A stretch of DNA of 15,295 nucleotides from an uncultured Ignavibacteria bacterium (lineage in GTDB: Bacteria; Bacteroidota; Ignavibacteria; Tepidaquicellales; Tepidaquicellaceae), in contig CALEVL010000352.1 of the NCBI GenBank assembly GCA_937924675.1, forward strand, positions 1 to 15,295, read 5' to 3'. The translations under genes and the position numbers were made by a program. A model generated the notes under the pieces. The model did not search any database. It was not told the DNA's origin and saw nothing but the letters and a program-made list of their open reading frames with translations. Shown here in pieces: positions 7,968 to 15,042 of the stretch (the stretch's first letter is position 1; each line of letters begins with the position of its first letter).

Positions 7968-8849
7968 TTAGAAAAATGCTTTTATCATTATTGAGATTTT
8001 GTCAATTGCAGAAAGTTCAGGCCTTCTGTTAAGTACATTGTAGTTCAATTCCTGAATTTTCTTCAGGATCTTCCTTCCCCCATTCAGTGTGGCCTTCAGC
8101 TCAAGTCTCAGTCTGCCTGCGGTCATATCCGGAAGCCCTTCTCCTTCCCTAAAGAACGATTCTGTTCTGTTGCATAGATCTCTAATCATGCTTCTGAAGT
8201 CATCATTCTCATTTTTCCGTTTAAGCTCTTCATGACTGTAATTATGCTTTATCATTGACTCCTCCGGAATATACACTCTTCCGATCTTCAGATCCTGCGA
8301 AACATCCTGCCAGAAATTGGTTAACTGCAGAGCCGTGCAGATATTATCCGAAAGCCGGAACATCTCTTCATTCTCATTCCTGCTGTATCCAAAAACATTC
8401 AGCACCAGATGTCCGATCGGATTTGCTGACCGGCTTGAATATTCAATGAGCTGATCAAACGTTTGATAATCCTTGCCTTCCGAATCCTGCCTAAAGGCTG
8501 ACAACAGATCCCGGAATTCCTTTATTGGTATATTCAGCTGCCTTATTGTATCTGCAATTGCAATAAATATCAGCTCGGTTTCAGGCACAAACTCTTGAAT
8601 CCCTGAACCCTCGATCTTGGAAAGCTCATTCTCAAGGATTGCAAGCTCTCTATGCTTATCAGATCTTTCAATTGAATCAGAATCGGCAATGTCATCCGCA
8701 TATCTTGCAAATGCATAAATGCTGTAAATGTATCTCCGCTTATGTGAAGGAACAAGTAAAGATCCAACCGGGAAATTTTCGTAATGTCCTAAAGCAATTT
8801 TCCTGCAATGTTGATATGCAAGATCAGTTTGTAGATGTTTCACATTCAA
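7968..8849 (-). CDS. hpnC: Hydroxysqualene synthase HpnC, with a non-ATG start
   Basis: A 293-aa squalene/phytoene synthase family protein. The family N-terminal signature AYQHCRKIALGHYENFPVGS is at 11-30. The first aspartate motif is ARYADDIADS (D52, D53, D56) and the second LTNFWQDVSQDLKIGRVYIP (D182, D186). Family knowledge: HpnC converts presqualene diphosphate to hydroxysqualene. The frame has no ATG between the upstream in-frame stop (8886-8888) and the conserved region; the next methionine is residue 163. Translation therefore starts at a rare codon: TTG at 8849 (chosen) or GTG two codons later at 8843. No clear Shine-Dalgarno sequence precedes either. This is the first clear gene of the hpnCDE cluster; I found no convincing promoter for it. 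Confidence 0.88.
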   Translation of the reverse strand: MNVKHLQTDLAYQHCRKIALGHYENFPVGSLLVPSHKRRYIYSIYAFARYADDIADSDSIERSDKHRELAILENELSKIEGSGIQEFVPETELIFIAIADTIRQLNIPIKEFRDLLSAFRQDSEGKDYQTFDQLIEYSSRSANPIGHLVLNVFGYSRNENEEMFRLSDNICTALQLTNFWQDVSQDLKIGRVYIPEESMIKHNYSHEELKRKNENDDFRSMIRDLCNRTESFFREGEGLPDMTAGRLRLELKATLNGGRKILKKIQELNYNVLNRRPELSAIDKISIMIKAFF

Positions 8850-9384
8850 TTGAGATATAAAGTAACAGTGGATTTTGCATAGACACTAATCGGATGATTC
8901 CCGAAGGTCTATCTCAGATGCGAAGCACGGAGTAAGATGTGAACAGATCGCCTTTGTTGGCAACTGATCTGCTCATATCAATGAAGAATGAAGGAAGATT
9001 AATAATCTTTTTAGATATTGAATCAAATACAGCACCAAACTTGAGTCTTATGATTGATAAGATGCTGAGGGATTTTAGAGTTGAAGAAGCTCTTGAAGAA
9101 TTTGCAGGATCGGTTGGTAAATAGAAAAACGACATGAACATGATTGGTAAAACAGAAATGATCAACAAGATTGTGTTCTTAAGAACTGAATGATTCTTGT
9201 CGTAAACATTATTCCAGTAACACTTGTAACATATCTTCCTGTAAAATTCCATAGTGAGAAAGTTCTGGAATCCCCAAGATAACTTCTCAATGAATTTGAT
9301 GAAGCAAAATTTTAACAAGAATAATGCCATAATAATGTTTGCGAAAACTAAGCCGAATAATTTTAAGATGCAAGAACTAATTTA
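8850..9384. other. Weakly coding gap between the hpn cluster and the secreted-protein genes
   Basis: About 535 bp without a well-supported gene. It must hold the promoter for hpnC unless the doubtful upstream frame is part of the same transcript. I could not find a TAnnTTTG box with a TTG partner close to 8849. A short direct repeat, TTGAAGAA, occurs twice near 9080-9100. Confidence 0.4.
8914..9330 (-). CDS. Doubtful small basic protein with one possible membrane segment
   Basis: A 138-codon open frame that I do not recognise. It encodes a hydrophobic start (MALFLLKFCFIKF), a CYKC pair near residue 35, one plausible transmembrane helix (about 53-71, TILLIISVLPIMFMSFFYL) and a serine- and lysine-rich tail. 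It ends 64 bp before the hpnC start, in the same direction. Against it: a 63-codon plus-strand frame (8936-9124) overlaps it and reads at least as protein-like (acidic, MLRDFRVEEALEEFAGSVG), neither has a good ribosome site, and the composition is not persuasive. It may be non-coding DNA or a gene remnant. Confidence 0.22.
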   Translation of the reverse strand: MALFLLKFCFIKFIEKLSWGFQNFLTMEFYRKICYKCYWNNVYDKNHSVLKNTILLIISVLPIMFMSFFYLPTDPANSSRASSTLKSLSILSIIRLKFGAVFDSISKKIINLPSFFIDMSRSVANKGDLFTSYSVLRI

Positions 9385-9387
9385 AAA

Positions 9388-9415
9388 GCCCCGCACCAAA
9401 GAATTGATGCGGGGC
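9388..9415 (-). terminator. Intrinsic terminator of the leftmost beta-propeller gene
   Basis: Perfect 8-bp GC-rich stem GCCCCGCA (9388-9395) with TGCGGGGC (9408-9415) and a 12-base loop. On the minus strand it is followed by TTTTAAATT. It lies 29 bp after the stop codon at 9445. Confidence 0.88.
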
Positions 9416-9444
9416 AAATATCAAATCGCGTTTATGATATGGTT

Positions 9445-10767
9445 TTACTTGACAAGCATCAGCTTTCTTGACTCAATAAGATTGTCAGCTCTTAGTGTAT
9501 AGAAATACATGCCGGAATTCATCTCCGGAGTCGCAACAAAATCAAACGAGTAATTGCCAGCCTGTTTATATTGGCTAAACATTTCAGAAACTTCCTTTCC
9601 GTTGATATCGTAAAGCTTAAGACTAACATTGGCCGCAAAAGGAATCGAGAAGTTTATCTTAGTTGATGGATTAAACGGATTAGGATAATTCTGCTCAAGC
9701 TTAAATCCCTCAGGAAGTTCTGTGTTTGCAAGACTTACAGAAGAAGGATTTCCATATCTTAGGAAATAACCGTTAGCACATCCGGCATATCCAAGTGTCT
9801 GACTAAAAAACTGAATATGCTCAATCGCATTGGCAGTTCCCTGTGTTGGCAGTGTTTCCTCTGTCCAGTTTGCACCAAGGTTCGTAGTGCGGAAAATCTT
9901 ATTGATTGTCTGCCCTGTAGTGCTCACTCTAATAAGGTTCGAACCATCTTTAAATCCATGCATATTCACGACAGCAAAGACTCCTAAGCCTGGAGGATTT
10001 GATATCAGCTGCCATGTTGCTCCGCCATCTGTCGTCCTTCTTAAATTGCCTCCATTTGTTCCGGCCAGGCCATTGTTTGCATCGGTAAATGCAATCGCCT
10101 GCCAGTAAAGTCCATCTCCTGTTCCTGTTCCCGGTAATTGAACCGCAGTCCAGTTACCGCCTGCAAATCCTGAAGTAGTTCTGAACATTCTTGCGCTGGT
10201 TGCATTCGGTGTAGCATTTGCTGCGCCAACCCAAACTCTCCCGGTATCCAACCAATCCCATGCATTTATTACTCCGTAATCATTTTGTGATGTCGGACTG
10301 TTTGGCGAGAGAATCCAATTGGTTCCGCCGTTGGTAGTATATCTCAACTGAAACTGCTGTCCGGTTCCCAGCGGGTCTGCATAGAAGATTCCATAATTTG
10401 CGCTGAACATTTTTATTCCGTCGGTAAAACTTCCAGACTGGACCAACTGCGCCACCCAGTTAAGTCCTCCGTTTGTTGTCCTGTAAATACTTCCCGTTAT
10501 TGTACCTATCCAGCAGTTCAAAGAATCGGTTGCGGAAATTCCGTAAAGATTGCCGGACGGCAATCCTGAATTTCTTAACACCCAGGTATTTCCAAAATCA
10601 GTTGATCTGAAAGCTTTTGTTGAATCACATGCTGCCCAAATCACATTTCCGCTCGGAACAGAAATCGAATTGAACCTGGCACCTGATGGCCGGCTTACAA
10701 ATGACCATTGGGAAAATGCCGATGAGGTTAGTGTGAGAAGAATTATTAATGCGGTAAGTTTATTCAT
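9445..10767 (-). CDS. Secreted BNR/Asp-box beta-propeller protein with T9SS type A sorting domain (paralog 1)
   Basis: A 440-aa exported protein. The signal peptide is residues 1-19 (MNKLTALIILLTLTSSAFS, cleavage before QW). Six Asp-box-like blade motifs of the form T-T-(N/D)-x-G-x-x-W lie near 55, 97, 144, 197, 245 and 294, consistent with a sortilin/YCF48-like propeller. Residues 357-440 are a T9SS C-terminal sorting domain: LEQNYPNPFNPSTKINFSIP, a beta-sandwich, then the terminal RKLMLVK. Family knowledge: the domain directs passage through the outer membrane by the type IX system and is usually cleaved. The ligand or enzyme role of the propeller is unknown. More than half of its residues match the next gene (10883-12208) by eye, so the two arose by duplication. 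It has its own terminator. Confidence 0.9.
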   Translation of the reverse strand: MNKLTALIILLTLTSSAFSQWSFVSRPSGARFNSISVPSGNVIWAACDSTKAFRSTDFGNTWVLRNSGLPSGNLYGISATDSLNCWIGTITGSIYRTTNGGLNWVAQLVQSGSFTDGIKMFSANYGIFYADPLGTGQQFQLRYTTNGGTNWILSPNSPTSQNDYGVINAWDWLDTGRVWVGAANATPNATSARMFRTTSGFAGGNWTAVQLPGTGTGDGLYWQAIAFTDANNGLAGTNGGNLRRTTDGGATWQLISNPPGLGVFAVVNMHGFKDGSNLIRVSTTGQTINKIFRTTNLGANWTEETLPTQGTANAIEHIQFFSQTLGYAGCANGYFLRYGNPSSVSLANTELPEGFKLEQNYPNPFNPSTKINFSIPFAANVSLKLYDINGKEVSEMFSQYKQAGNYSFDFVATPEMNSGMYFYTLRADNLIESRKLMLVK

Positions 10768-10791
10768 TGTTGTTATGTTTTATTAATTAGT

Positions 10792-10799
10792 CGAATATA
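10792..10799 (-). promoter_or_regulatory. Possible -7 box for the gene at 9445-10767
   Basis: On the minus strand TATATTCG differs at one position from the Bacteroidota-type TAnnTTTG box and lies about 25 bp before the ATG. No TTG partner at the usual distance is seen. The promoter must sit in the short space between the upstream terminator (10827-10859) and the ATG. Confidence 0.25.
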
Positions 10800-10826
10800 G
10801 GAATTGTATACATGTTTTTAAGCGTA

Positions 10827-10859
10827 AAAATGCCCGCGACATAACTTCGCGGGCATTTT
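10827..10859 (-). terminator. Intrinsic terminator of the middle beta-propeller gene
   Basis: Perfect 13-bp stem AAAATGCCCGCGA (10827-10839) with TCGCGGGCATTTT (10847-10859) and a 7-base loop. On the minus strand it ends in TTTTT. It lies 23 bp after the stop codon at 10883. Confidence 0.92.
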
Positions 10860-10882
10860 AAAAACTTGCTAAATCTGTTTTG

Positions 10883-12208
10883 TTACTTTACGAGAAGTAA
10901 TTTCTTCGTTTGTTTAAACTCACCAGCTGACAATGTGTAGAAATAAACACCTGAGTTCATGCTTGCCGGAGCTATGAAATCAGCCGTGTAATTGCCGGCA
11001 TTTACGAATTCATTCAATACTGTGGCAACTTCTCTTCCCACTGCATCAAATATCTTCAAAGAGACATTTGCAGAAACTGGTATTGAGAAATTTATCTTGG
11101 TAGAAGGATTGAACGGATTCGGATAATTCTGTCCAAGCTCAAACCCTTCCGGCAATTTATTGTTAAGCGTATTAATTCCGGAAGGATTTCCGAAACGCAT
11201 AAACACTCCAAGATTTCCTCCGGCAAACCCAAGATTGGAGTTGATGAATTGCATATGCTGAACACCATTGGTCTGTCCAAGAGCCGGCAGTACTTCCTCA
11301 CTCCATGCTGTTCCGAGGTTTGTAGTCTTATATACTTTATATGCAACACCATCGCTCAAGCTAACCCTGATTGCATTTGAACCGTCTTTCATTCCATGGA
11401 AATTAATTGCTGCAAATGTTGTGAATCCCGGAGGATTAGTAACATTCTGCCAAGTGAGACCGCCGTCAGTTGTCTTTCGAATGTCGCCACCGTTTGATCC
11501 TACCATTCCGTTGTTTGCATCCGCGAATGCAACGGCTTGGAAATACAATCCCTGCGCTCCTCCGGTACCGGAAACATTTACCGATGACCAGTTACCGCCA
11601 CCAAAACCTGATGTGGTCTTATAAACCTTTGCATTGGTAGCACTGGCTGCAAGATTTGCCGAACCAATCCAGAACCTCGTTGTGTCAATCCAATCCCATG
11701 CATTCACAACTCCGAACTCATTTCCGGCAATTGGAGCTGTTGGTGATAGCAGCCAGTTTGTTCCGCCGTTCGTTGTATATCTGAATTGATATGGCTGACC
11801 TGATCCTGTCGGATCGCCATAGTAAACTCCATAGTTTGCATTATACATTTTAATGCCGTTCGTAAAGCTTCCGGAAAGAGAGAACTGCAATACCCAGGTA
11901 GTTCCTCCATCCGTTGTTTTATAGATGCTACCTGAAACTGTTCCAACCCAGCAGGTTGTAGTATCGAGTGCCGAAATACCGTAAAGATTTCCTGTCGGGA
12001 GTCCTGCATTCCTCAAAAGCCAGCTCGTTCCGCCGTTGGTTGTCTTGTACAACCTGTTCGCATCACAAGCAACCCATATTACATTCTGATCAACTATAGA
12101 GATCGAATTGATATTTGGGTTTGAAGGAACCTGACTGACTACTGTCCATTGTGCATTTGATGATGCTGATAAAACAAACAAGAATAAAGCTGCTAAAAGT
12201 CTTTTCAT
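10883..12208 (-). CDS. Secreted BNR/Asp-box beta-propeller protein with T9SS type A sorting domain (paralog 2)
   Basis: A 441-aa exported protein. The signal peptide is residues 1-19 (MKRLLAALFLFVLSASSNA, cleavage before QW). Six blade motifs (TTNGGTSW near 56, TTDGGTTW near 98, TTNGGTNW near 145, TTSGFGGGNW near 198, TTDGGLTW near 246, TTNLGTAW near 295) match paralog 1 blade for blade. So do the linkers, for example LPTGNLYGISA and GVVNAWDWID. The sorting domain is 358-441 (LGQNYPNPFNPSTKINFSIP to KKLLLVK). Function beyond surface or extracellular binding is unknown; such propellers occur in sialidases and sortilins, but no sialidase catalytic residues were identified. It is an independent transcription unit with its own terminator and a likely promoter at 12238-12245. 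Confidence 0.9.
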   Translation of the reverse strand: MKRLLAALFLFVLSASSNAQWTVVSQVPSNPNINSISIVDQNVIWVACDANRLYKTTNGGTSWLLRNAGLPTGNLYGISALDTTTCWVGTVSGSIYKTTDGGTTWVLQFSLSGSFTNGIKMYNANYGVYYGDPTGSGQPYQFRYTTNGGTNWLLSPTAPIAGNEFGVVNAWDWIDTTRFWIGSANLAASATNAKVYKTTSGFGGGNWSSVNVSGTGGAQGLYFQAVAFADANNGMVGSNGGDIRKTTDGGLTWQNVTNPPGFTTFAAINFHGMKDGSNAIRVSLSDGVAYKVYKTTNLGTAWSEEVLPALGQTNGVQHMQFINSNLGFAGGNLGVFMRFGNPSGINTLNNKLPEGFELGQNYPNPFNPSTKINFSIPVSANVSLKIFDAVGREVATVLNEFVNAGNYTADFIAPASMNSGVYFYTLSAGEFKQTKKLLLVK

Positions 12209-12237
12209 TTTTTAGGATAATTATTTTTTGAACTAAA

Positions 12238-12272
12238 CAAATATATCAATTGAGCTTGTCTTAATTAAGCAA
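12238..12272 (-). promoter_or_regulatory. Probable promoter of the gene at 10883-12208
   Basis: On the minus strand TATATTTG (12238-12245) matches the Bacteroidota-type -7 consensus TAnnTTTG exactly, about 30 bp before the ATG. A TTG at 12270-12272 could be the -33 element, but the 24-bp spacing is longer than usual and it overlaps the T tract of the upstream terminator. Confidence 0.4.
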
Positions 12273-12277
12273 CAAAA

Positions 12278-12306
12278 AATGCCCGTTGAATATTTCAACG
12301 GGCATT
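12278..12306 (-). terminator. Intrinsic terminator of the third beta-propeller gene
   Basis: Perfect 13-bp stem AATGCCCGTTGAA (12278-12290) with TTCAACGGGCATT (12294-12306) and a 3-base loop. On the minus strand it ends in a run of T (CATTTTTTG). It lies 25 bp after the stop codon at 12332. Confidence 0.93.
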
Positions 12307-12331
12307 AAATGACACTCTTAAATTACGGAAA

Positions 12332-13693
12332 TTACTTTACGAGCATAAGCTTCTTAGTTGCCTTGAACTCTCCTGCTGACAATGAATAGAAGTAAACACC
12401 CGAAGTCAGATTGGATGGTGCATTAAAGTTTACAGTATAATTTCCAGCTACTGCAAATTCATTTACCAGATCAGCAACTTCCCTTCCTGTTGCATCAAAG
12501 ACCTTCAATGATACCTGTGCTGAAGCAGGAATTGAGAAATTGATCTTTGTTGAAGGGTTGAATGGATTCGGATAATTCTGTCCCAAGCTGAATTCATTTG
12601 GAACTGTGGAATTAATCGGATTTATGCTGGTTACGTTATCAACAACTTTAAGTACAGCACCACTGGCTGTTACTGCATAGCCATAAACCGAAGTACCACT
12701 TCTGTAATAATCAATGTGTGTGACGCCCGTCAGACCGGATGTTGACATCACTGTCCAGTTCAATCCGCCGTTTGTGCTTTTCTTAACAACACCTGTTGCC
12801 CCCTGATCAGCTGTTAGATACACAGTATTTGTACCGGCAATCCATTTGAGTCCGCAGTAACCTGATTGACCTGTACCTGTATTAATGGAAGTCCAGGTCA
12901 AGCCACCGTCTGTTGTCCTTGCAACATTCGGAAGTGAAGTGCTTGAAGCAACTACACCCGTTAACTTGTTGTCACTGAATGCAACACCTGAAGTGAAATT
13001 TCCTGTCAATGCTGTGTTTCTCTTGTTCCATGTTGCACCGCCATCTGTTGTAAGAATGGCTGCCGGAGGTGTTGTATTGCTTCCGAAGCCGTAGAATAGA
13101 TTGTCTATAACTACGATAGAATTCTGGGCTGATGCGGTTCCAGCCTGTCCAGTTGGACTTGTAGCAGTCCATGTTGCACCTCCATCAGTAGTTCTGGAAA
13201 TGTAATATGGCTGACCTGCACCTGTAGGAGGATCACTTTGTGCTACACCGAACGAAGGGTTTGATCTAGAGAAAACAATTCCGTTGAAAAAGCCGGCAGA
13301 GCCGCCGGTTGCCCCGACTTGAGTCCAGGAAACGCCTGCATTAGTAGTCTTGAAGAATTGTGCATTTCCGCCCGCACCACCTGATGCACCACCGTTACCG
13401 ACATATGCAGTATTTTCATCAGTAGCCCAGATGCAATACAGTTCAAGTGATACACCTGTTGTTGGAATTGCAGTCCAGTTTGTACCACCATTTGTTGTTC
13501 TGTAAACTATAGGAGTTCCGTTTGGTCCGCCGGCGATCCATGCAACGTTCTGATTGACTACTGAAATGCTTGGGAAGGTACCGGCATTGGTAACGGCTCC
13601 CGCCAATGTCCATTGAGAAAATGCATTTGCACTGAACATGGTTGAAGCAATTAAGAGTGTTAAGACCTGAAGCAGAAGGTAATGTTTTTTCAT
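12332..13693 (-). CDS. Secreted BNR/Asp-box beta-propeller protein with T9SS type A sorting domain (paralog 3, divergent)
   Basis: A 453-aa exported protein. A signal peptide of about 26 residues (ending SANAFS, before QW) is followed by six blade motifs: TTNGGTNW at 66, TTNAGVSW at 116, TTDGGATW at 168 and 215, TTDGGLTW at 260 and STNGGLNW at 306. The blades are the same number as in paralogs 1 and 2, but the linkers differ greatly and include a Gly/Ala-rich insert near 100-110. The sorting domain (369-453) is close to that of paralog 2, including FDATGREVA and AGNYT. The mature N-terminus (QWT) and the sorting domain are thus better conserved than the propeller. It is probably displayed on the surface or released; the binding target is unknown. 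It is a single-gene unit with its own terminator. Confidence 0.9.
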   Translation of the reverse strand: MKKHYLLLQVLTLLIASTMFSANAFSQWTLAGAVTNAGTFPSISVVNQNVAWIAGGPNGTPIVYRTTNGGTNWTAIPTTGVSLELYCIWATDENTAYVGNGGASGGAGGNAQFFKTTNAGVSWTQVGATGGSAGFFNGIVFSRSNPSFGVAQSDPPTGAGQPYYISRTTDGGATWTATSPTGQAGTASAQNSIVVIDNLFYGFGSNTTPPAAILTTDGGATWNKRNTALTGNFTSGVAFSDNKLTGVVASSTSLPNVARTTDGGLTWTSINTGTGQSGYCGLKWIAGTNTVYLTADQGATGVVKKSTNGGLNWTVMSTSGLTGVTHIDYYRSGTSVYGYAVTASGAVLKVVDNVTSINPINSTVPNEFSLGQNYPNPFNPSTKINFSIPASAQVSLKVFDATGREVADLVNEFAVAGNYTVNFNAPSNLTSGVYFYSLSAGEFKATKKLMLVK

Positions 13694-13756
13694 TTTTAGT
13701 CCTGTTTAATTATTAGAAAAATTTTTGATTATTTTATGCAAACTATAAATAAGAAT

Positions 13757-13783
13757 CAAGATTAAATTCTGAAATTATGCCAA
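13757..13783 (-). promoter_or_regulatory. Possible promoter of the gene at 12332-13693
   Basis: On the minus strand TAATCTTG (13757-13764) is one mismatch from TAnnTTTG and identical to the box before the Omp28-like gene. A TTG (13781-13783) lies 16 bp upstream, slightly short. A second TTTG (TATAGTTTG, 13739-13747) is closer to the gene but has one base too many in the box and no partner. Confidence 0.3.
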
Positions 13784-13880
13784 TCAGTTTTCAACAGCTG
13801 GTTCCATTAAGAACAAAGACTTATGCGAACAGAGTTGAATGAGTTGCACATTTCAACCATTGAATTTTGAAACAAAAAAA

Positions 13881-13900
13881 AAGCGGGCAATTGCCCGCTT
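13881..13900 (-). terminator. Intrinsic terminator of the Omp28-like gene
   Basis: A perfect 20-bp palindrome forming an 8-bp stem (AAGCGGGC with GCCCGCTT) around an AATT loop, followed on the minus strand by nine T residues. It lies 25 bp after the stop codon at 13926. Confidence 0.94.
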
Positions 13901-13925
13901 CGCAAGTAGTGATGAAGGAATTAAG

Positions 13926-14987
13926 TTATTTTGAAAGTACCATTTTCTTTGTAGCTGAAAAATCTCCTGCCTGAAGTTTGTAAAAATAAACTCCGCTGGC
14001 GAGTCCCGAGCCGTCAAACTCAACACTGTATGAACCTGCATTCATAAAACCGTCAACGTATGTTGCCACTTCATTTCCTATCACATCATAAAACTTCAAA
14101 GATACATTTCCGCTTTTTGGAAGAGAGAATGTAAATGTTGAATTCGGATTGAATGGATTTGGATAGTTTTGTGAAAGTGTATAATCTTCAACAACAACAT
14201 TGCTTCCGCTAATGCCTGTAGCACCAGTAACCGTTGTCTTCATTGCTTGCTGAACATAGCTTGAAGTTGAAATGCTTCCACTCTGCTGATAGACAAAAAT
14301 ATTTAGATCAGCATTGTTAACATCTGCAATCTGCGGACTTGCAGGTACTACATAATTGATATTTCTTGTTACCGTTGTTCCGCTTGTCCAGTTACCTGAA
14401 CTGATCATTTCTCCTGCATCTCCGTTCATCATGCTCTTTACAACATGATCATGATCATAGTCCGAAGCACCTGCGCATGAGCTGTTTCCGGTTTGGCTAT
14501 AGATCAGGTTGTTCTCTGTCATTACATAGTTGACATAAAAATCACCCGTCAAATCAGTATTTGACGTAATCCTTACATTTGCAGTAAGAGTTCTGGTGCC
14601 GGCATCGTAACTCTTATTAGTTACTTCGATTGTTACACCGGGTTGAATTGTTTGACTTTGAATTACAACTTGATTATTCCATGCACTTCTCGAAACTACT
14701 CCTGACCTTCTGCCAATACAACCTGTCGGATAGGCGCTGAATCCGAAGAGGCCTCTGATACCTGCTGAATAGGTTTGCCAGGGATCGCTTCCTGCTCCAT
14801 GGTAACCAAGCACAACAGTGTTAGGATAATTTATGAGTATGCCATCAATCACATCATGACCGCATGGACACCACTGACACCATGTACCGGTGCAATACTC
14901 AAGAAGAACATTATTTTGGGAAATACTTGCTTTTGGGGTTAGTGAGATAACGCTGAAAAGCGCTAAGATTGTAAGAAGTTTTTTCAT
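13926..14987 (-). CDS. Omp28-like secreted thioredoxin-fold protein with T9SS type A sorting domain
   Basis: A 353-aa exported protein. The signal peptide is residues 1-23 (MKKLLTILALFSVISLTPKASIS). The mature chain begins with a thioredoxin-like strand (VLLEYCTGTWCQWCPCG): W36-C37-Q38-W39-C40 fits a redox CXXC, with extra cysteines C32 and C42. A YPTG near 86-89 fits the cis-proline loop. The middle (about 115-250) is a beta-rich region with a DYDHDHVVKSM segment at 176-186, as in Omp28-related proteins of Bacteroidota. Residues 269-353 are the sorting domain (LSQNYPNPFNPNSTFTFSLP to KKMVLSK). A role in extracellular disulfide or metal chemistry is inference; Omp28 relatives are mostly uncharacterised. 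It is transcribed alone, with a good promoter and terminator. Confidence 0.85.
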   Translation of the reverse strand: MKKLLTILALFSVISLTPKASISQNNVLLEYCTGTWCQWCPCGHDVIDGILINYPNTVVLGYHGAGSDPWQTYSAGIRGLFGFSAYPTGCIGRRSGVVSRSAWNNQVVIQSQTIQPGVTIEVTNKSYDAGTRTLTANVRITSNTDLTGDFYVNYVMTENNLIYSQTGNSSCAGASDYDHDHVVKSMMNGDAGEMISSGNWTSGTTVTRNINYVVPASPQIADVNNADLNIFVYQQSGSISTSSYVQQAMKTTVTGATGISGSNVVVEDYTLSQNYPNPFNPNSTFTFSLPKSGNVSLKFYDVIGNEVATYVDGFMNAGSYSVEFDGSGLASGVYFYKLQAGDFSATKKMVLSK

Positions 14988-15012
14988 AGTGCTTTGTTAA
15001 TTTATTTGAAAA

Positions 15013-15042
15013 CAAGATTAGATATAATACTCTTAATTTCAA
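15013..15042 (-). promoter_or_regulatory. Probable promoter of the Omp28-like gene
   Basis: On the minus strand a TTG (15040-15042) and TAATCTTG (15013-15020) are 19 bp apart, close to the Bacteroidota TTG/TAnnTTTG arrangement with one mismatch in the second box. This would start transcription near 15006 and leave a leader of about 20 bases before the ATG at 14987. Confidence 0.5.

Noticed and set aside
7062..8849. The two synthases as carotenoid phytoene synthases (CrtB)
   Set aside because: Two adjacent but distinct synthase paralogs followed by an HpnE-type flavoprotein is the HpnCDE squalene arrangement, and the N-terminal signatures fit HpnC and HpnD.
9445..13693. Repeated TTnGGnnnTGG-like DNA words as a possible CRISPR or tandem DNA repeat
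   Set aside because: The repeats are in frame, irregularly spaced, degenerate at third positions and explained by the beta-propeller blade motif TTNGGxxW.
9388..13900. The four GCCCG-type hairpins as copies of one mobile palindromic repeat
   Set aside because: The arms and loops differ, each sits 23-29 bp after a stop codon and each has a T run in the direction of transcription, so they are independent terminators.
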